From Liolophura sinensis (Eukaryota > Mollusca > Polyplacophora > Chitonida > Chitonidae), in assembly GCF_032854445.1 (NCBI RefSeq), contig NC_088300.1, forward strand, positions 19,575,608 to 19,635,607: a stretch of 60,000 nucleotides of DNA, written 5' to 3'. The position numbers were made by a program, and so were the translations under genes. Below, one piece after another: positions 22,991-35,702 of this stretch (position 1 is the first letter of the stretch; every line of letters starts with the position of its first letter). The notes under the pieces are model-generated. The model searched no databases. It saw only the letters and a list, made by a program, of their open reading frames with translations, and was not told the origin of the DNA.

Positions 22991-24499
22991 TAAATATACT
23001 GTGTCTTGTGGCAGGGCGAGTCCACGGGGCCAAAATGCTGAGCACCAAGCGAGGCAGCAGCGAATGTCATATTTAAAGTTTTGGTATGAGCGGATACGGG
23101 ATAGATCCCAGGTCTTCCGACTTCATTCGCCGACTTTTTGTAAATCACATCAAACATAGGATAATCACCACTTATGAAATGTACATCAACGTTAAAAATA
23201 AAGAACTTGGAACATCGGGACCAAAAATGTCCCTCCCACTAGAGCATTGACATTTAAGACAGAAGGCTGATTCCATCAAGGTGCTGTCACTGAACAATCA
23301 AGAAAGTTAAACTGTTATGTGGAGATTAATTTGCTACCTATGTTTTGACAAGTCCTCTCCCGGCTCGCACGATATCTATTCATTTTGACATCAGATGTCT
23401 TTATGAGGCCGACTCACCCGCTGTGTTAACGGCCACATTGTCTTAAATTTTATGTAATTACTACAACAGGAATAGTACAAACTGGTAAAATCCATATGGC
23501 GTGCACCTTTCTTAAATGGACTATCTCATCCGCAGTTTTACCGACTACACTAAGTTTATTTGCATAAAGCAGTCATTTGCTAAACACACACCGCAATTCA
23601 ATCGAATAGGAACTGGCACCTCAACGCTCTTTGCTGGTCACTTAGAAATACAACCCGTCTTTCCTGTTATTTTTGAGAGGGTTATTAGTGAGATTTAAAG
23701 ATAAATCCCACACGACATAACAATACAGATTAAAACATCAAAGTCGGGTAAAAAAAATTCCAGATTTCGAGTTTAAGTTTATCAATCAAGTTAGTACCTG
23801 GAGTGATATATAACACTTCACAGCTGGTGGACAATCAAATGTTTGAATATATCATCACCTTTAAAACACTGTCCACTACTGGGTGACGCCAGTTGTGAAG
23901 ATAAGGCTGTCCAGGTGCGTTCATGATGCTACTGGTTAAGCATTTATGCGAACAGTTAGAATAAAACCTTAACTTACATAGCACTCTTTTTACTCATTCT
24001 CCTCTGACATAAAAAGCGCAGCTTTAATAAAAGCTCACAATGAGAGACGGCTGTGTTACTGCAAAATTTGTAATAAAAACGCAATATGTAGTATGTAACA
24101 TGTGGATTGAAATATTGTTACAGATAGCGTATCCAAAAGTGACGTGTTTTTTTTAAAGAATTATTACCAATTCTAACTCCCAGATTGTTTATTTTGTAAT
24201 AATGTATTAGCTGCAAAGACAATAGAAACTTTCGTTAAAATATGAGTATGCCTTAGACTTGCACACTGGATAATTGAGAACAATGACAAAGACAAAAATA
24301 TATTTGAAGTTTTCTTATTACAAATCGTGTCAGTGCAAACTGCTTTCCAGATGTTCTCGCAAACTCCTTTAGATTCCAGCAGACTCCAGGCAATGGACGA
24401 CCGAAGATCGGCGCATTCATGGATATCAAATAAACTTTTGCAGATCCTGTTTATTGTACCGTCCCTTGCAGCCAAAGTACAACATGAAAAAAATTAGAA
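22991..24499. other. No gene; third copy of the distal flank block
   Basis: Between about 23.2 and 23.7 kb, ATGTCCCTCCCACTAGAGCA, CCATCAAGGTGCTGTCACTG and GACTCACCCGCTGTGTTAAC repeat the block at 20.66-21.0 and 31.1-31.5 kb. Near 23.93 kb is a short copy of the TTAAGCATTTATGCGAACAG module. No exon is seen. Confidence 0.45.
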
Positions 24500-27400
24500 T
24501 GTCACTGGTCATGAAACACAAAGCATAAACTCATTCAGCGATGACCCCTGGTCAAAACTGACATTGATCTCAGCATCTGATGCGTCGTGAAAATGCCACC
24601 TGTGCGGTTCTGTTTTGATGAGAGTTCTCCCAATCAGAATTTCCCACTCAGTCTTATCCGTGTTAAGTGCACCATGGTTGTAATCATGTCACAGTTTGAT
24701 GGAGTCCTTGCGGTGTTTTTCGAATTTCTATAGTTTAGTCGACGAACCGCGGCACCTTGTCTGTATGATAATGTCTTGTGCAGTATAATGCGGGTATTGT
24801 CCGTTTTCCAAGTAATGAAGTTATCAGCTTGGATAAGAACATATTGGTGCCGGAGTTGGAATATTTATTTTGTCAGTTTATGGCGTTCCGAATATAGGAA
24901 AGAAATAACGTAAAACTGATAGGACAGGTTGGCACGTTATTCCTTTGTGTGTCTGTCAGAATTATTACAGTATACTGGAAAGTCAACATGATTAATTACT
25001 TTGTCTCTGGTTTAATTAGGCTTCCTGTTGTTCCTGCGCAGATTATTTTTCTTCTTCTCTGGTAACCGTTTTTTTTTTCCTTTTGTGAGAAAACTGGACG
25101 TCACAGCTGTTAACATTCTACAGATGTTCATTAACAAATCGCTTGGGCTACCTGCTGGAGTATAAAACTTTACCTACCTATGAACCACTTGTCGGCCACA
25201 TTGGAGCTGTATTTAAATCTAAAAAAAAAACTTCTTCTCTAGAACCGCTGATCCGATTGCATTGAAAATTGATACTCATGTACAAGACTACTGAGGATAT
25301 CAGAATTGAAAATGTAATGCAAATCGGTTGAGAATTTTTGAAGCTCGCTATTGGTCGTTTTACTCACGTGATGACCTGTGGATGAATTTGAAAACACAAG
25401 ACAGAACTTAGATTATGTTGTTTTAGTTTTTTCCTACAATGTATAGTTTGTATTAAAATTGCAATTATAGTTCATTTCAGTGTCATTTTTCAAATGTCAC
25501 GTGACCGGACACCATAATAGCTATGAAGCTGAAAATTTATCGGTAGATAAATCTTCATTTTGACTGTAGAACAGCACAGCTACGACTGATATTTTGCCAA
25601 AAAAATTTTTTTAAATGCGTTTAAGAACTTGTCATTTTTATTTATGGTCAGTTTGAAAATTGTAATATCTCCAAAACCGGTAAAGGTGGAAAAAACACAC
25701 TTGCCATTTTTAATAGCCAGCATATGAAGCTTTTGACGTTTTGTGCGGTATGGCCAGTCACGTGATTTAACAGCCATTTTGAATTTATCGGCTGTTAATC
25801 CTTAAATGGAATTTTACTAACAAGTGTGAGGTGAATCGCCGTACCTATATTGCACAAAAACATTTTGTTTGGTGTGCAAGTTGTGCTCCAACTGACCAAT
25901 GAAATTAGCTTAAAAATAGGTTAAGTTGAAAAACTGCCTAATGTCAATTTCCCGACGACAATCAGCTTGGCCGTTCACATACGCGAGACACAATTGCATC
26001 ATATCACACCGGTGGTAGACGGTTAGTGTTTAAATCCTTCTGTAATTAGGTTAAGTAGGGGAAAATTTTGCCAGCATCTCCCATAATATTTACTCTATTA
26101 TATATCTCACTAAGTGCAGGAGGCAGTCGCAATTTTCACTTCAAATTTTTACACACGTTTTCTGTAAACTTATATCTTTCATATTGGTCGAAAATAAATA
26201 CATATCCAGATACACGGCTTTGAAACTTTCAGTGCCACCTTTGAGTATGAATATATAAATGTCGGAAATGTAAACAATCTGCCTTTGGACATTAATCAAA
26301 AGCGTGCATGTCCTATGTTTTTAGACACAGGTCAACAATTTTCACCATGCATATAGCCCTTTATGTACAGCGATTTCAGGTTTAGAGCTTAACAGTTTTC
26401 TGCCACGTGATCTGCAAAAATGGGGGAAATTGCGCTTTTTCGCGTTTTGATCGCAGTTTCCGCAAAAGTATACATCGCAGGAAAAAACTAAGACTGGATT
26501 CGTGATAAGAACATCAAATTAGGTCGGGTGGCATACTTACAATATTTCTACACTCATCCTAGACACGAATTGAGTGTATATACATTATATAACATACTCT
26601 TGTTAATGTGCCAAAATATAGTAAATCGGCCCTTTGTCAAATTTTGAAGCCCTTTATATCCTATATTTGTTGACAGATCACAGATTTTAAGCATACATAC
26701 CGTACATATATAGTCCCATCCAATCAGCAATTTTGAACTTTACAGGTATATGTTTTCTGTCACGTAACCTACAAATAGAGGGGGGAATTGAAATTTTCGA
26801 TTTTTGATGACAATTTGCGACATAAGTACATCTTGCAGAAAAAAATAAGACCAAATTCGTGATCACGACGTCAAGTTACGTGCAATTCACTTGTTCGGAA
26901 AGTTTATTGTCCAATATGGATTACGTTTTTTGCTCGTATGGCACAAACCAGGAATCTTTTCAGAAGAAAACAGAATTAATAGACTTCATCGGTCTGTGGT
27001 GGAGAAAGTGGAAAGTTTTAAAGAGTGGACGCTCAAAGCTGTGTGTACAGATTGCTTGTTGTAACTACATGCAGCTCTAGTTATATTTTGTTCTTTTATA
27101 TTTTTCCATATAAAAGCGCTGAACATCTTACTGAAAAGACTTGGGGATGCAGAAGAAAACTTACGGATTGGCACTGACACAGGGCTGCTACATACTGCTA
27201 AGAGGAGATCAGGTGCAATACGGCAGCCTAGATCATTAAAGCTTTTTACAAAATGCTCCTATTTTGTTAGAGAATCCGACCAATGCACAAATGCATTGAG
27301 CTCCACGTATCTAGAGTCTGGTTGTTAATACCATATTCACGTAACTTTGTAAGGAAGGCATCATTCTCTATTCCGAAGCTTTGTCATAGAACAACGCAAA

Positions 27401-28060
27401 TTTGAAACATTCACAACTTTTCCATCTAGTAGACGGCATGAACCAACCCCGTGTCCCTTCTTCAACCCCTTTCTCTCAAAAATTGAAACGCGTTAGCAGA
27501 ACATGACGAGATGTGTTCACGATGGAAATTGTCAAGAATTAATGATTGGGCATGTTACACCTTTGTCTCCTTGTGATGACGGCATGACAATGTGTAGATT
27601 TTCATCTCTAACAATACATCTGTCATATCAAACAACATGATACATCGCCTTCATTCACTTTCTAAAGCTGACACCTGAATATGCATATTGTATATCCTGA
27701 GCGGAATGACTCGTGATGTGTGAGAAACTTTCATAAACAGCAAGACAAGCCCAAGTGTGCTCCCACTGAATCGTCTGTCTCCTCCCTCTCAAAGGGAAAT
27801 AAGGTGTTACAACACAATGTGTACCTTATCAGCGAGAGGTGATTAACCAGTTACGCCGGTTGACCTCTAAAGGTTTTAGTTAGAATGGCAATGTAGTGAG
27901 ATCCAGTGGATGAAGAGAAGAAGGCGTTTATACACCCTGGTTGACAGCTGGACAATGGCCGTGTTCACCAACACATGCCCATGTCGGCAATCCAAAAACA
28001 CAACAAATAAACACCTCGGCATTTAAGGCCTTTCTAGTTTTTGTTATGTATGCGTAGCAA
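24500..28060. repeat. Flank block of the duplicated unit, copy B, with local tandem repeats
   Basis: The ends (24.5-25.05 and 27.1-28.06 kb) are homologous to 11.34-12.8 kb. The centre, absent from copy A, is non-coding. At about 26.34-26.54 and 26.63-26.88 kb two diverged copies of one unit share CCCTTTAT, GTTTTCTG(C/T)CACGT, an A/G-rich stretch and AA(T)ATTCGTGAT-like ends. No protein is conserved. Confidence 0.55.
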
Positions 28061-28494
28061 AACTGTTGATGACATTCTTCATAGTAAATTCAGACCAGAA
28101 ACACAATCAGACGGTAAATCCCATTTCACGAGTTAAATGATATATTCTGTATTAGAAAAATACATGATTTCAATTGAAATGTGCATGACATTCACGATTT
28201 AACATTTCATTTCCAATGCAACATGTTCTACAGTAATAAAAAAATACAAACAAGAAAAAACACGATCTTCAAAGTATTAGTTCTGATAAAATATTATAAC
28301 TTTGATAAGCACATCGCACTTTGTAAATGGAGCACGAAATCAGCACTTGTTAAACAATTCGATAACAACTTGTGTTTTTTTAAAGCCATAACAAAATACA
28401 TAGCACCTTCCTATGAGGGAACTTATAGGCATAGTTCAACGTAATATCACATTTTGTATGAACGATCCTGTATAACTAGTGAAAAAAAGCACGT

Positions 28495-29408
28495 TCAGGA
28501 ATCCCGTGAGTCGATATCAGGAGAAGTCTGGTCAGAATATAAGTGTACAGTGTTCAATAGACAGTTCTTTTGGGTGGGGCCTACAGTCATGTGACTCTCA
28601 TCGCTGATTTCTAACTTCCCTCTCTTGCACACCCTGGTGGGTACATCTGTTTGCACAGATATTGCTGACTCACAGCGTTTTCTCTTGCATCGTCTGATCG
28701 TCTGCCTCAATCTACAACTTGTTGTTTCCCGAGAACTCAGGACAGTCTCCTCAACAATGCTCTGGTCATCGCAGTCCTCGTCTGTTTCACTCACAAAGCC
28801 CGAGTCATCAGCTGTAGACTGAATGTTGTTAACACTTAATTGCAAGTCAGTTGTGAAGGAACTGTCCAGGTAAACCCCTGTGGTATCCAACACACTGTGT
28901 GGACTTAACGGTGCCAAATCTACCAATCCAAAATCCAAATCGTCTTCTTGTAAATCTTCAAGGGCATAAACATCTGTAATAAAATCAGGAGAAGACTTAG
29001 TACAACTGGATCAAGGCATAATCATATACGTCATTTATACACAGCACATATAGATTGGAATTATTCTTAAAATTAGAACGGATGAAAGGATCGTCTGCAG
29101 CGTTTGCTCTATAACATACACATTTCCATAATATTTTTTTTTTACACACCTATGAGGTCAAGAATTTCTTGGTGGTTCTCACTAAACGCCAGATCGTGTG
29201 AGGATGTCATATCCGAGCTCGTCATTGAAGGATCCCAAAAGGGGGAACTGTGTGAGCCAATCACCAGAGCTGGTTGCCAGTAATGCGAGGGGTCACTTAA
29301 CTCGGGGAATTTCTCCATGTCCAAAGTGTACTCTATGTTAGTGTCCACGTGCAAAGGTGTGAAATAATCCACAGTCGTAACAGCCCGGATAGGTAAGGGG
29401 AAGTCCAT
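28495..29408 (-). CDS. Gene 5: intact member of the two-exon family, unknown function
   Basis: Exon 1 is 29408 to 29150, the intron 29149 to 28974 (176 bases), and exon 2 28973 to the stop at 28495; about 245 residues. It starts MDFPLPIRAVTTVDYF and ends exon 1 with HQEILDLI. Exon 2 opens DVYALEDLQEDDLDFG and carries ADDSGFVSETDEDCDD (DSGxxS), RQTIRRCKRKRCES, RVCKRGKLEISDES and a tail ending DIDSRDS. It differs from gene 4 by one extra Thr (ETTSCRL) and scattered substitutions. Both frames are open and all splice signals are intact. An in-frame TTG at 29471 is too close to the TATA box to be a start, so ATG 29408 is preferred. The function is not recognised. Confidence 0.75.
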
Positions 29409-29474
29409 GGTATTGGTAAAACAAGTCGTCGTGTTGTGTTGAAGCAGATTTCTGACATTCGTACATGACAACTC

Positions 29475-29600
29475 CCTTTATATAGAAGATCGATGACGTC
29501 ACGGTTTTCTCGGATCACCTGCCGTGTTGCATTTCTGTGATCCACGCGGTGGGACACATGAGTGCACTGAAGTTAACAGGAGGCGTCAGGTAACTCTCAC
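29475..29600 (-). promoter_or_regulatory. Promoter of gene 5: TATA plus perfect CRE
   Basis: TATATAAAG (minus strand) at 29477-29485 and TGACGTCA at 29494-29501, the same spacing as gene 4. Past the CRE, the minus strand carries GGTGAGAGTTACCTGACGCC near 29580-29600, but the E-box half is changed from CAGCTG. Confidence 0.75.
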
Positions 29601-30267
29601 CTGTACTCGTAACACTGCAGGCATGGTGATTACCCCCACCCCCACCATCCAATCAAACCCTTTCCCTTGCAAACCACCCCCTTCTTCCTGTGTTGCCTAA
29701 CACAGCTTGGCGGCTACTTCAACAGTCAATTCAAGTTTATTTAAGCAAATATCTTTGCAAGGTTATGTTTTACTTGTTTACTGGATGACTATGTCAACAT
29801 CCGATTTGACAACTATAGCTGGTTTTTGGATGCACTTCCTATTCAGCAAACTTATACAAAACCCTTCATCAGTTATATTATGGAATACTTTCGAGTAGAA
29901 TGGTAGTAACTGTGAATTTGTATGAAGGGATTTCTGTAATTGGTGTTCTGTAGCCATGTTTACAAAATGGTTGGTATAAAACTAAATCATACAACATCTC
30001 CATTACACAAACATTGAGTCACATATAAATTCTTAGACGGTTTGAAATAGTAAGCATAACTTAAGTATTTGGAATCAAACGAATGATTTTAATCACACGA
30101 ATGATTTTAATCAAACGAATGATTTTAATGTTGTCGCGGCTCTGAACTGATACTTCTCGAAGAGGCCGGTATCACAGCCCTTTTCCAGGGCGGGGAGAGA
30201 GAGAGGCCAGGAGATGGCACACCGCTCCCTCTAAACACATTGCTCCCTCTCAATGTTCACTCTTTGC

Positions 30268-30350
30268 ACAACGGGAGATCACTCATTATGAGCTGACTGG
30301 TTCCTTTAGCAGCTTGTTTCGCTTTCACCTAATCCCACTTGTAAACAAGA
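30268..30350 (-). repeat. Conserved upstream module, copy 4
   Basis: Minus strand: TTGTTTACAAGTGGGATTAG, GTGAAAGCGAAACAAGCTGC, GAGTGATCTCCCGTTG. It is 0.86-0.94 kb 5' of the gene 5 start. It lacks the AT-run seen in copy 3 and is closer to copies 1 and 2. Confidence 0.6.
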
Positions 30351-30949
30351 CATGCTTATTTGTTTTCTCCCTGTGCTTTGCTTATTAAGACGATCGGCTT
30401 GGCTTCTACAATCCTCGACAGGTTTAATCGCGTCAATCCACTTAACCCTTAGGACAGTTACATTGTTAATGAGTCTATACTGTGAATTATGTGATCACAT
30501 GACCAATTTAAGTCTGGGCATTTTTCACGACAATGTTTCACACCGAAATCTGTGACATAAGTCAGTAACACTTACATTCACAAAACTCATAGAAAAACTT
30601 TCCGAAATTTTTGATAATGCTTTGTCAACAGTAGATTTAGCTAGACACTTTTCCGCTTCTTAAACCGCGGCCGTTAGTTCTTCAAGTTTAATTTGTTCTA
30701 GCTGCAAATTTTGACTTGTTAAAGATGCACCAAACTAAATTAAAACTAAACGCCTTCCTATAGTTGACTCAATTTATACTCACATACCGTGATGTAGTGT
30801 AGGATTTAACTGGATGGTAGTGTGATCATTTTATTATAATATTAACAACTGATTTATATAAATACATTAAATGACAGGTTTCGTTGGATCATTCGTTAGC
30901 TTTATGATTCTGTTACCACGAGGAATTAACGTTGAAATAAAGTGCGTAT

Positions 30950-31035
30950 GTAGGTATATGTATGTATGCTTGGGGGTTAGCGTCGTATTTAGCAGTTGTT
31001 CAATCATTTGACGACGAGGAGTCATTAGGTGTGTA
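30950..31035 (-). mobile_element. 3' tail of a SINE A-like element (sister of 20480)
   Basis: The same CTAATGACTCCTCGTCGTCA and CGACGCTAACCCCCAAGCAT as the sister duplicon, so it predates segmental duplication 2. Confidence 0.5.
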
Positions 31036-32029
31036 TATCTGATGACAGGGCGAGCCCATGATAGCCGAGCAGGTGAAACGCCAAACAACAGCGCCCACAT
31101 TCGGACCAACCGTGTCCCTCCCAGTGGAACATTGACATCTGTGACACAGGACTCATTCCATCAAGGTGCTGTCACTGAACCATTAAGAAAGTTTAACTAT
31201 TACACGTACATTAATTCGCTGTGCTTGTTTGGGACACATTCCCTCCCAGCTCGCACGATAACAATGAGCGACAGCAGTTGTCCTTATGGGTTAGATTCAG
31301 GTCTAAGTAAAGCTGGAAAATTCATACGGCGTCTGTCTGCCTTTGTCGGGCTGGCTCACGCGCAGTTTTACCTACTTCGCAGAGTATACTTTGTGAAAAC
31401 TATAGTCATTTACTAAACATACACTACAGCTGATTCAGAGCATTCATCCGAATAGGAACTGACACCAAGATGTTATTTGCCGAACACTTCAGTGCTTTTA
31501 ATTTGGGGAGGGTGTAAGGCAAATTTTAAAGATAAATCGCAGACGAGACACTCCGCAAACACATGCAGACTAAAAACGTAAGTCAAATTAGAAAAATGCA
31601 AAAAATCCCAACTTATAGTCTTAGTTTATAAATACAGGCAGCACCGGGAATAATATATACTGTAGTGATTAATATAACTTATACATACCACTGTATACAT
31701 CGAGGAGAACGAATAATTCAAATTTACTGTCACATTTAAACCGTGTCCTCTTGTGGTTAAAGACAGTTATGAAGATAAGGCTGTCCAGATGGTGTATGCG
31801 GCTACTATTTAAGCGTTTACTTGAACAGTTGAAACCGGGGTAAATTGAGAAGACGAAGGAATTGGCCTCTTTAGCGTGACGGGTTTTACTTTCCATGGTG
31901 TAGTCTTTTACAGGGTACGCAAGTAATTCCTACCCTATCGAAAGTTAGAAATCCATGTATCACAACGACAAATATGGCGTAGTTGGTTTACAATATTGTA
32001 TCCCAGGTGATACTGAGTACTCCCATTGC

Positions 32030-32600
32030 CGTCTTCTGAAATCCTTGTTTCCATACTTTGGCGGGGTTCTGTGTCTCCGCACTTGTGACTGGGGTACAGC
32101 TCTTTCTCTTCAATCGGGTGATAGTTTCCCCAAACGCACTAAAGAGTCTGCTTCACATATTACAGTCATACTCAGTAATCAGGATTTTACTCTCCATTCC
32201 AAGTCACCTATTCAAAGGCTGCCCACATCAACTCTGCGCACTGGACGGATCTAAAATTTACAAATCCCAGATCCAAATCCTTATGTTTTGTGGATAACGA
32301 TACCGTAAGGCTGTGCAACGCAGAGCATATATTGGTTTGAATTTTAATAACATGCTCACCAAACATGGGGAAAATTTCTTTTCTTTTAATTCCCGACGAG
32401 TCGGCCTATCTTCAAGCCAAGTTACACGCCTTCCTAACATTTCCCTCTTAAAATCGTGATTAAAATTGTCGGTTTTCATCATCCTGTTAACCGTAAAAAT
32501 ATTGCAAATGTATAACCTATTCATATTAAAGAATATCATAACAGCTGTGTTGTGTCCACGTGTAATGGCGTGAAAGGGAATCTACCACGCACATGAAGTT
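32030..32600 (-). pseudogene. Old fossil of a family gene
   Basis: On the plus strand, CTGAAATCCTTGTTTCCATA and TTTCTCTTCAATCGG (32036-32120) align with the antisense of the gene 3 C-terminal exon (CTGAAGTCCCTGTTTTGCAC, TTCCTCTTGGATCACC). AAATTTACAAATCCCAGATC (about 32254-32273) aligns with the antisense of the DLDFG region (AATCTACAAATCCAAAATCC in gene 6). GTGTCCACGTGTAATGGCGT (about 32548) aligns with antisense exon 1. Order and orientation are right for a minus-strand copy. It is too diverged to read a protein. It lies in the extra segment of duplicon 2. Confidence 0.5.
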
Positions 32601-33822
32601 GCTGTATTATCCAGAGAAGGTTTAGCTGTTTTCTGCCTTCTCAAAGGAGTATCCTGCGCTGCCTACAAAAATACTAACTTTGTTAACTGTGCTATTTGTC
32701 TGTAACCCCACAGTGTTTCCTCTCTCTCAATATTTTAATCATTTGCATACTAGGACAGCTTGTCAATGACTTTTAGTTCAGGTGTGAGGCATGCTCAATT
32801 GTTAAAGTCACCGCTGGGAATCGGATTGGTATACCTATTCCCCCCTTTCCCTGGCACACAAAGTGTGAACAGCCGGGTGGCTTTACCTACTCGTCGCAGT
32901 CGGCACATTGTTGGCGGGTTTGCGGGACTTATTTATTAAGACTTTGCTTGATAATTACAAGTTATACAACAATGAAAGAACTTTGTAGGACACGATGGAC
33001 CTTTGTGTGCCTGTCAGATAATGATTCCCATATGCTCACATGACATTAATTACCAACGCTTTTGGCTTAATCAGCATTTGTTCGAACAAAAGAACGTGGA
33101 GGTATGTCCAATGTCTTTTTATCTCGATTTCCACAATGAATATGGACACATTCTTGTTGCCTAATCTGCATTGTCTGCCTCGGTTTCGGTTTGATGACCC
33201 GATTATGGATTAAAGAACTCACCATGTATGGTGTAATTATGCCTTACTGCCAAAAGTCGGCAAGAAATTGTTCCAATAATTAATTTAACTGATTAAAGGA
33301 TGATGTCACTAAAACCATTTGTATAAATATATATAACTCTTGACAAGTGTATGTCAAACAACAATTCAAGTGCATTATGTATAAATAATTAATTTGTAAA
33401 AAGACTTCTTTATTTTCTTCACTAATATCCATCTCTAAATCCACACCGCCGTGAGATCATATACTATAAGAAAAAAAAAGAAAGTTCATTTATTAAGGTT
33501 ATATCATATTAAACCGTGTAAACAATTTCAGATATGGCAGTGTAAGTAACAGGGTTTGCAGTTAAGTCGATAGCAATTTAGGTAACTATGTCCTTCGTCA
33601 AAACACGTTGAACTCCGTCAATATCCAGCAAAAGTGTTTTCGTAAAGGTTCTTGCCGTCGAAGCCGAGCTTATAGACTTTAAAATTATGAATTAGAAAAG
33701 CTGTTCTAACTTCATTTTCTTTGCAATAATATAGACTTCCAACATATCCATGTGTAGAGCTTGTGTTGTGACGTGTCACTGACTAAAGGCAATTTCCATA
33801 GCGAGGTGACTGATACTACAGA
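32601..33822. other. No gene recognised
   Basis: Non-coding remainder of the extra segment of duplicon 2. From about 33.54 kb homology to 21.36 kb of the sister copy resumes (AGTTAAGTCGATAGCAATTT). Confidence 0.45.
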
Positions 33823-34064
33823 GAGCTGAATATATTTATTTATTTATTTATTTGATTGGTGTTTTACGCCGTATTTAAGAATATTTCACTTATACGACGG
33901 CGGCCAGCATTATGGTGGGTGGAAACCGGGCAGAGCCCGGTAGAAACCCACGACCATTCGCAGGCAAACTGCCAAACCTTCCCACGTACGGCCGGAGAGG
34001 AAGCCAGCATGAGCTGGACTTGAACTCACCGCGACCGCATTGGGTCATTACGGAGCTGAATATA
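33823..34064 (-). mobile_element. SINE family B with perfect target-site duplication
   Basis: The element is 33835-34052, minus orientation: AT-rich tail (TTTATTTATTTATTT on the plus strand), then GATTGGTGTTTTACGCCGTA, the body, and a tRNA-like head cut short after GACCGCATTGGGTCATTAC. The 12-bp duplication GAGCTGAATATA is at 33823-33834 and 34053-34064. The sister duplicon has the unfilled site GAGCTGGATATA at 21671-21682. Confidence 0.93.
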
Positions 34065-35300
34065 GGCAACTTTCTAAAAGAATAGACTTTAGTGCAATTT
34101 CCGTGAATCAAAGCACAATTTATCAAAACAAACATTTACCTATGAGAAGACGGAGGTGGAGGAGAGATAGATTAACATACAGCACCAAAAATGTCATTAT
34201 GTATTATTTTATATTATTTCTTCTGTGAAGATTAGTCTTATTAAACATGAAAGTAACGTTCAAAAAAACAGTTAATTGTTTAGGAGAAACAGTTTTATCA
34301 ACAGCATAGATCTGGATACGTTTTGTGGGTTAATTCTAATCTAATCTAATCACACATATTTACGTTAAGTACTTGGGGGTGGGGGTGACGTTGGGTGAAA
34401 CAATTACCATGACATAAAGCATCTGCTTCTTTGACATATCAATGATTGAGCCGCTGGCTCGTGCTGCTCCTTCACTTGAATCTCACTAGTAAATAACACT
34501 GAAAAGGCTGTCTGACAGCTTAGCCTTCTGGACTTGGCTCACTTGTTCCGTTGTTACATTTTGAAGTTTAGCTTACCTATCAATCCACACATTATTTGCG
34601 GTTCCCGATTAATTTCATTTTACACACAGTGGCCATTATACAATTCTTGTAATGTGAAACTGTACATGGCCTTAACACCGACGGAACATGTTACCATTTT
34701 AGTGCAAGACAATTAAATATATATGACTGAATTATTGCAGAGACATTTTTGCGTCTGAGAGGAAAATAATTTGCAAGTTTTCTTTTCCTTCTTTATTGTT
34801 TTTTTTTTATTCTTCGCATACGTTTGAGGTAGCCTAGATTTTGATGGAAGAGAAGCCTCAGTGAGAAATATCCGTCAACAGTCATAAATATCATGTTTTA
34901 TCAACAGCATAGATCTGGATAGGGCCTACGTTTTGTGGGTTAATTAAGATCACGGGGCTTTCTGTCGGGAACATTGTTTGGCAAGGGTTTGCTTCGCGGG
35001 ACTTTATCATGGATTCAACATCGATTTATTTTGTAACAACGAGATACACTAAAAGGCAAATACTCTATCAGTGACACAAGAAGCGCCAGGCAAACGGTCT
35101 AACCACTTTGTGGATGCTGTAACTGCTATTTGGAAGCTCCAACCACAAAGCGGATGCTCGAACCTCAAAGCGGACGCCCCAAGCAAGGTGAATGTTCTAG
35201 CGGCAAACATCAAAACAACATATTGGACAAAATAATGCCATTTTGTTCTTTTTTCACCTTAACCGAAAACACAACCAACTTTAGAACACCATTTTCAAAA
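34065..35300. other. No gene; end of duplicon 2 and a small tandem repeat
   Basis: Aligns with 21.68-22.70 kb of the sister copy up to about 35.09 kb. At about 35.10-35.19 kb an imperfect unit (CAACCACAAAGCGGATGCTC, GAACCTCAAAGCGGACGCCC) is repeated two to three times. No exon is seen. Confidence 0.45.
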
Positions 35301-35310
35301 AACATAATAA

Positions 35311-35316
35311 TTTATT
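35311..35316 (-). terminator. Poly(A) signal downstream of gene 6
   Basis: AATAAA on the minus strand (in TTAAAATAAATTATTATG), about 390 bases after the gene 6 frame ends; the surrounding sequence loosely matches the 3' end of gene 8. Confidence 0.4.
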
Positions 35317-35702
35317 TTAATAACAAAACGTACAGTTGGTAAACAGAGCAGCAGACAAGCACTATATTTGAATAAACGGTGGTCGTATATCAAAAGTATT
35401 CGTAAATATTAACAAACGCAAAATATATATATATCCTAAATCAATAACAAACACAAATGCCGAATATATCTGATAAAAGGAATACATAGCACTTTTATGT
35501 CTCGCAAAAAAAAACACATTTTGATTGGAGTTCCGTATTTACGCCTATCTGATTTTCTAATACAAGAAAGAACATGTTCGGCATCATTACAATGGTTATC
35601 AGAAAAGGATGTGCGAAAGTTAAGAGTTTCCTTTCTACCCTTTTTTCACAGCAATAGTACACTCTCACGCCATTAAAGACGGGTCACTCTCGTCGCTGAC
35701 GT

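Larger units (their letters stand above)
28060..35090. repeat. Segmental duplication 2, copy 2 (contains gene 5)
   Basis: Sister of 17690-22730, about 10.4 kb away, in the same orientation. It additionally holds 31.9-33.54 kb (with a gene fossil) and a SINE B at 33835-34052. Non-coding parts are still easy to align by eye, so the duplication is younger than the divergence between subfamilies. Confidence 0.85.

Noticed and set aside
22702-23159. Cys-Val and His-Thr repeat frames
   Set aside because: Translation of the (GT)n microsatellite on both strands.
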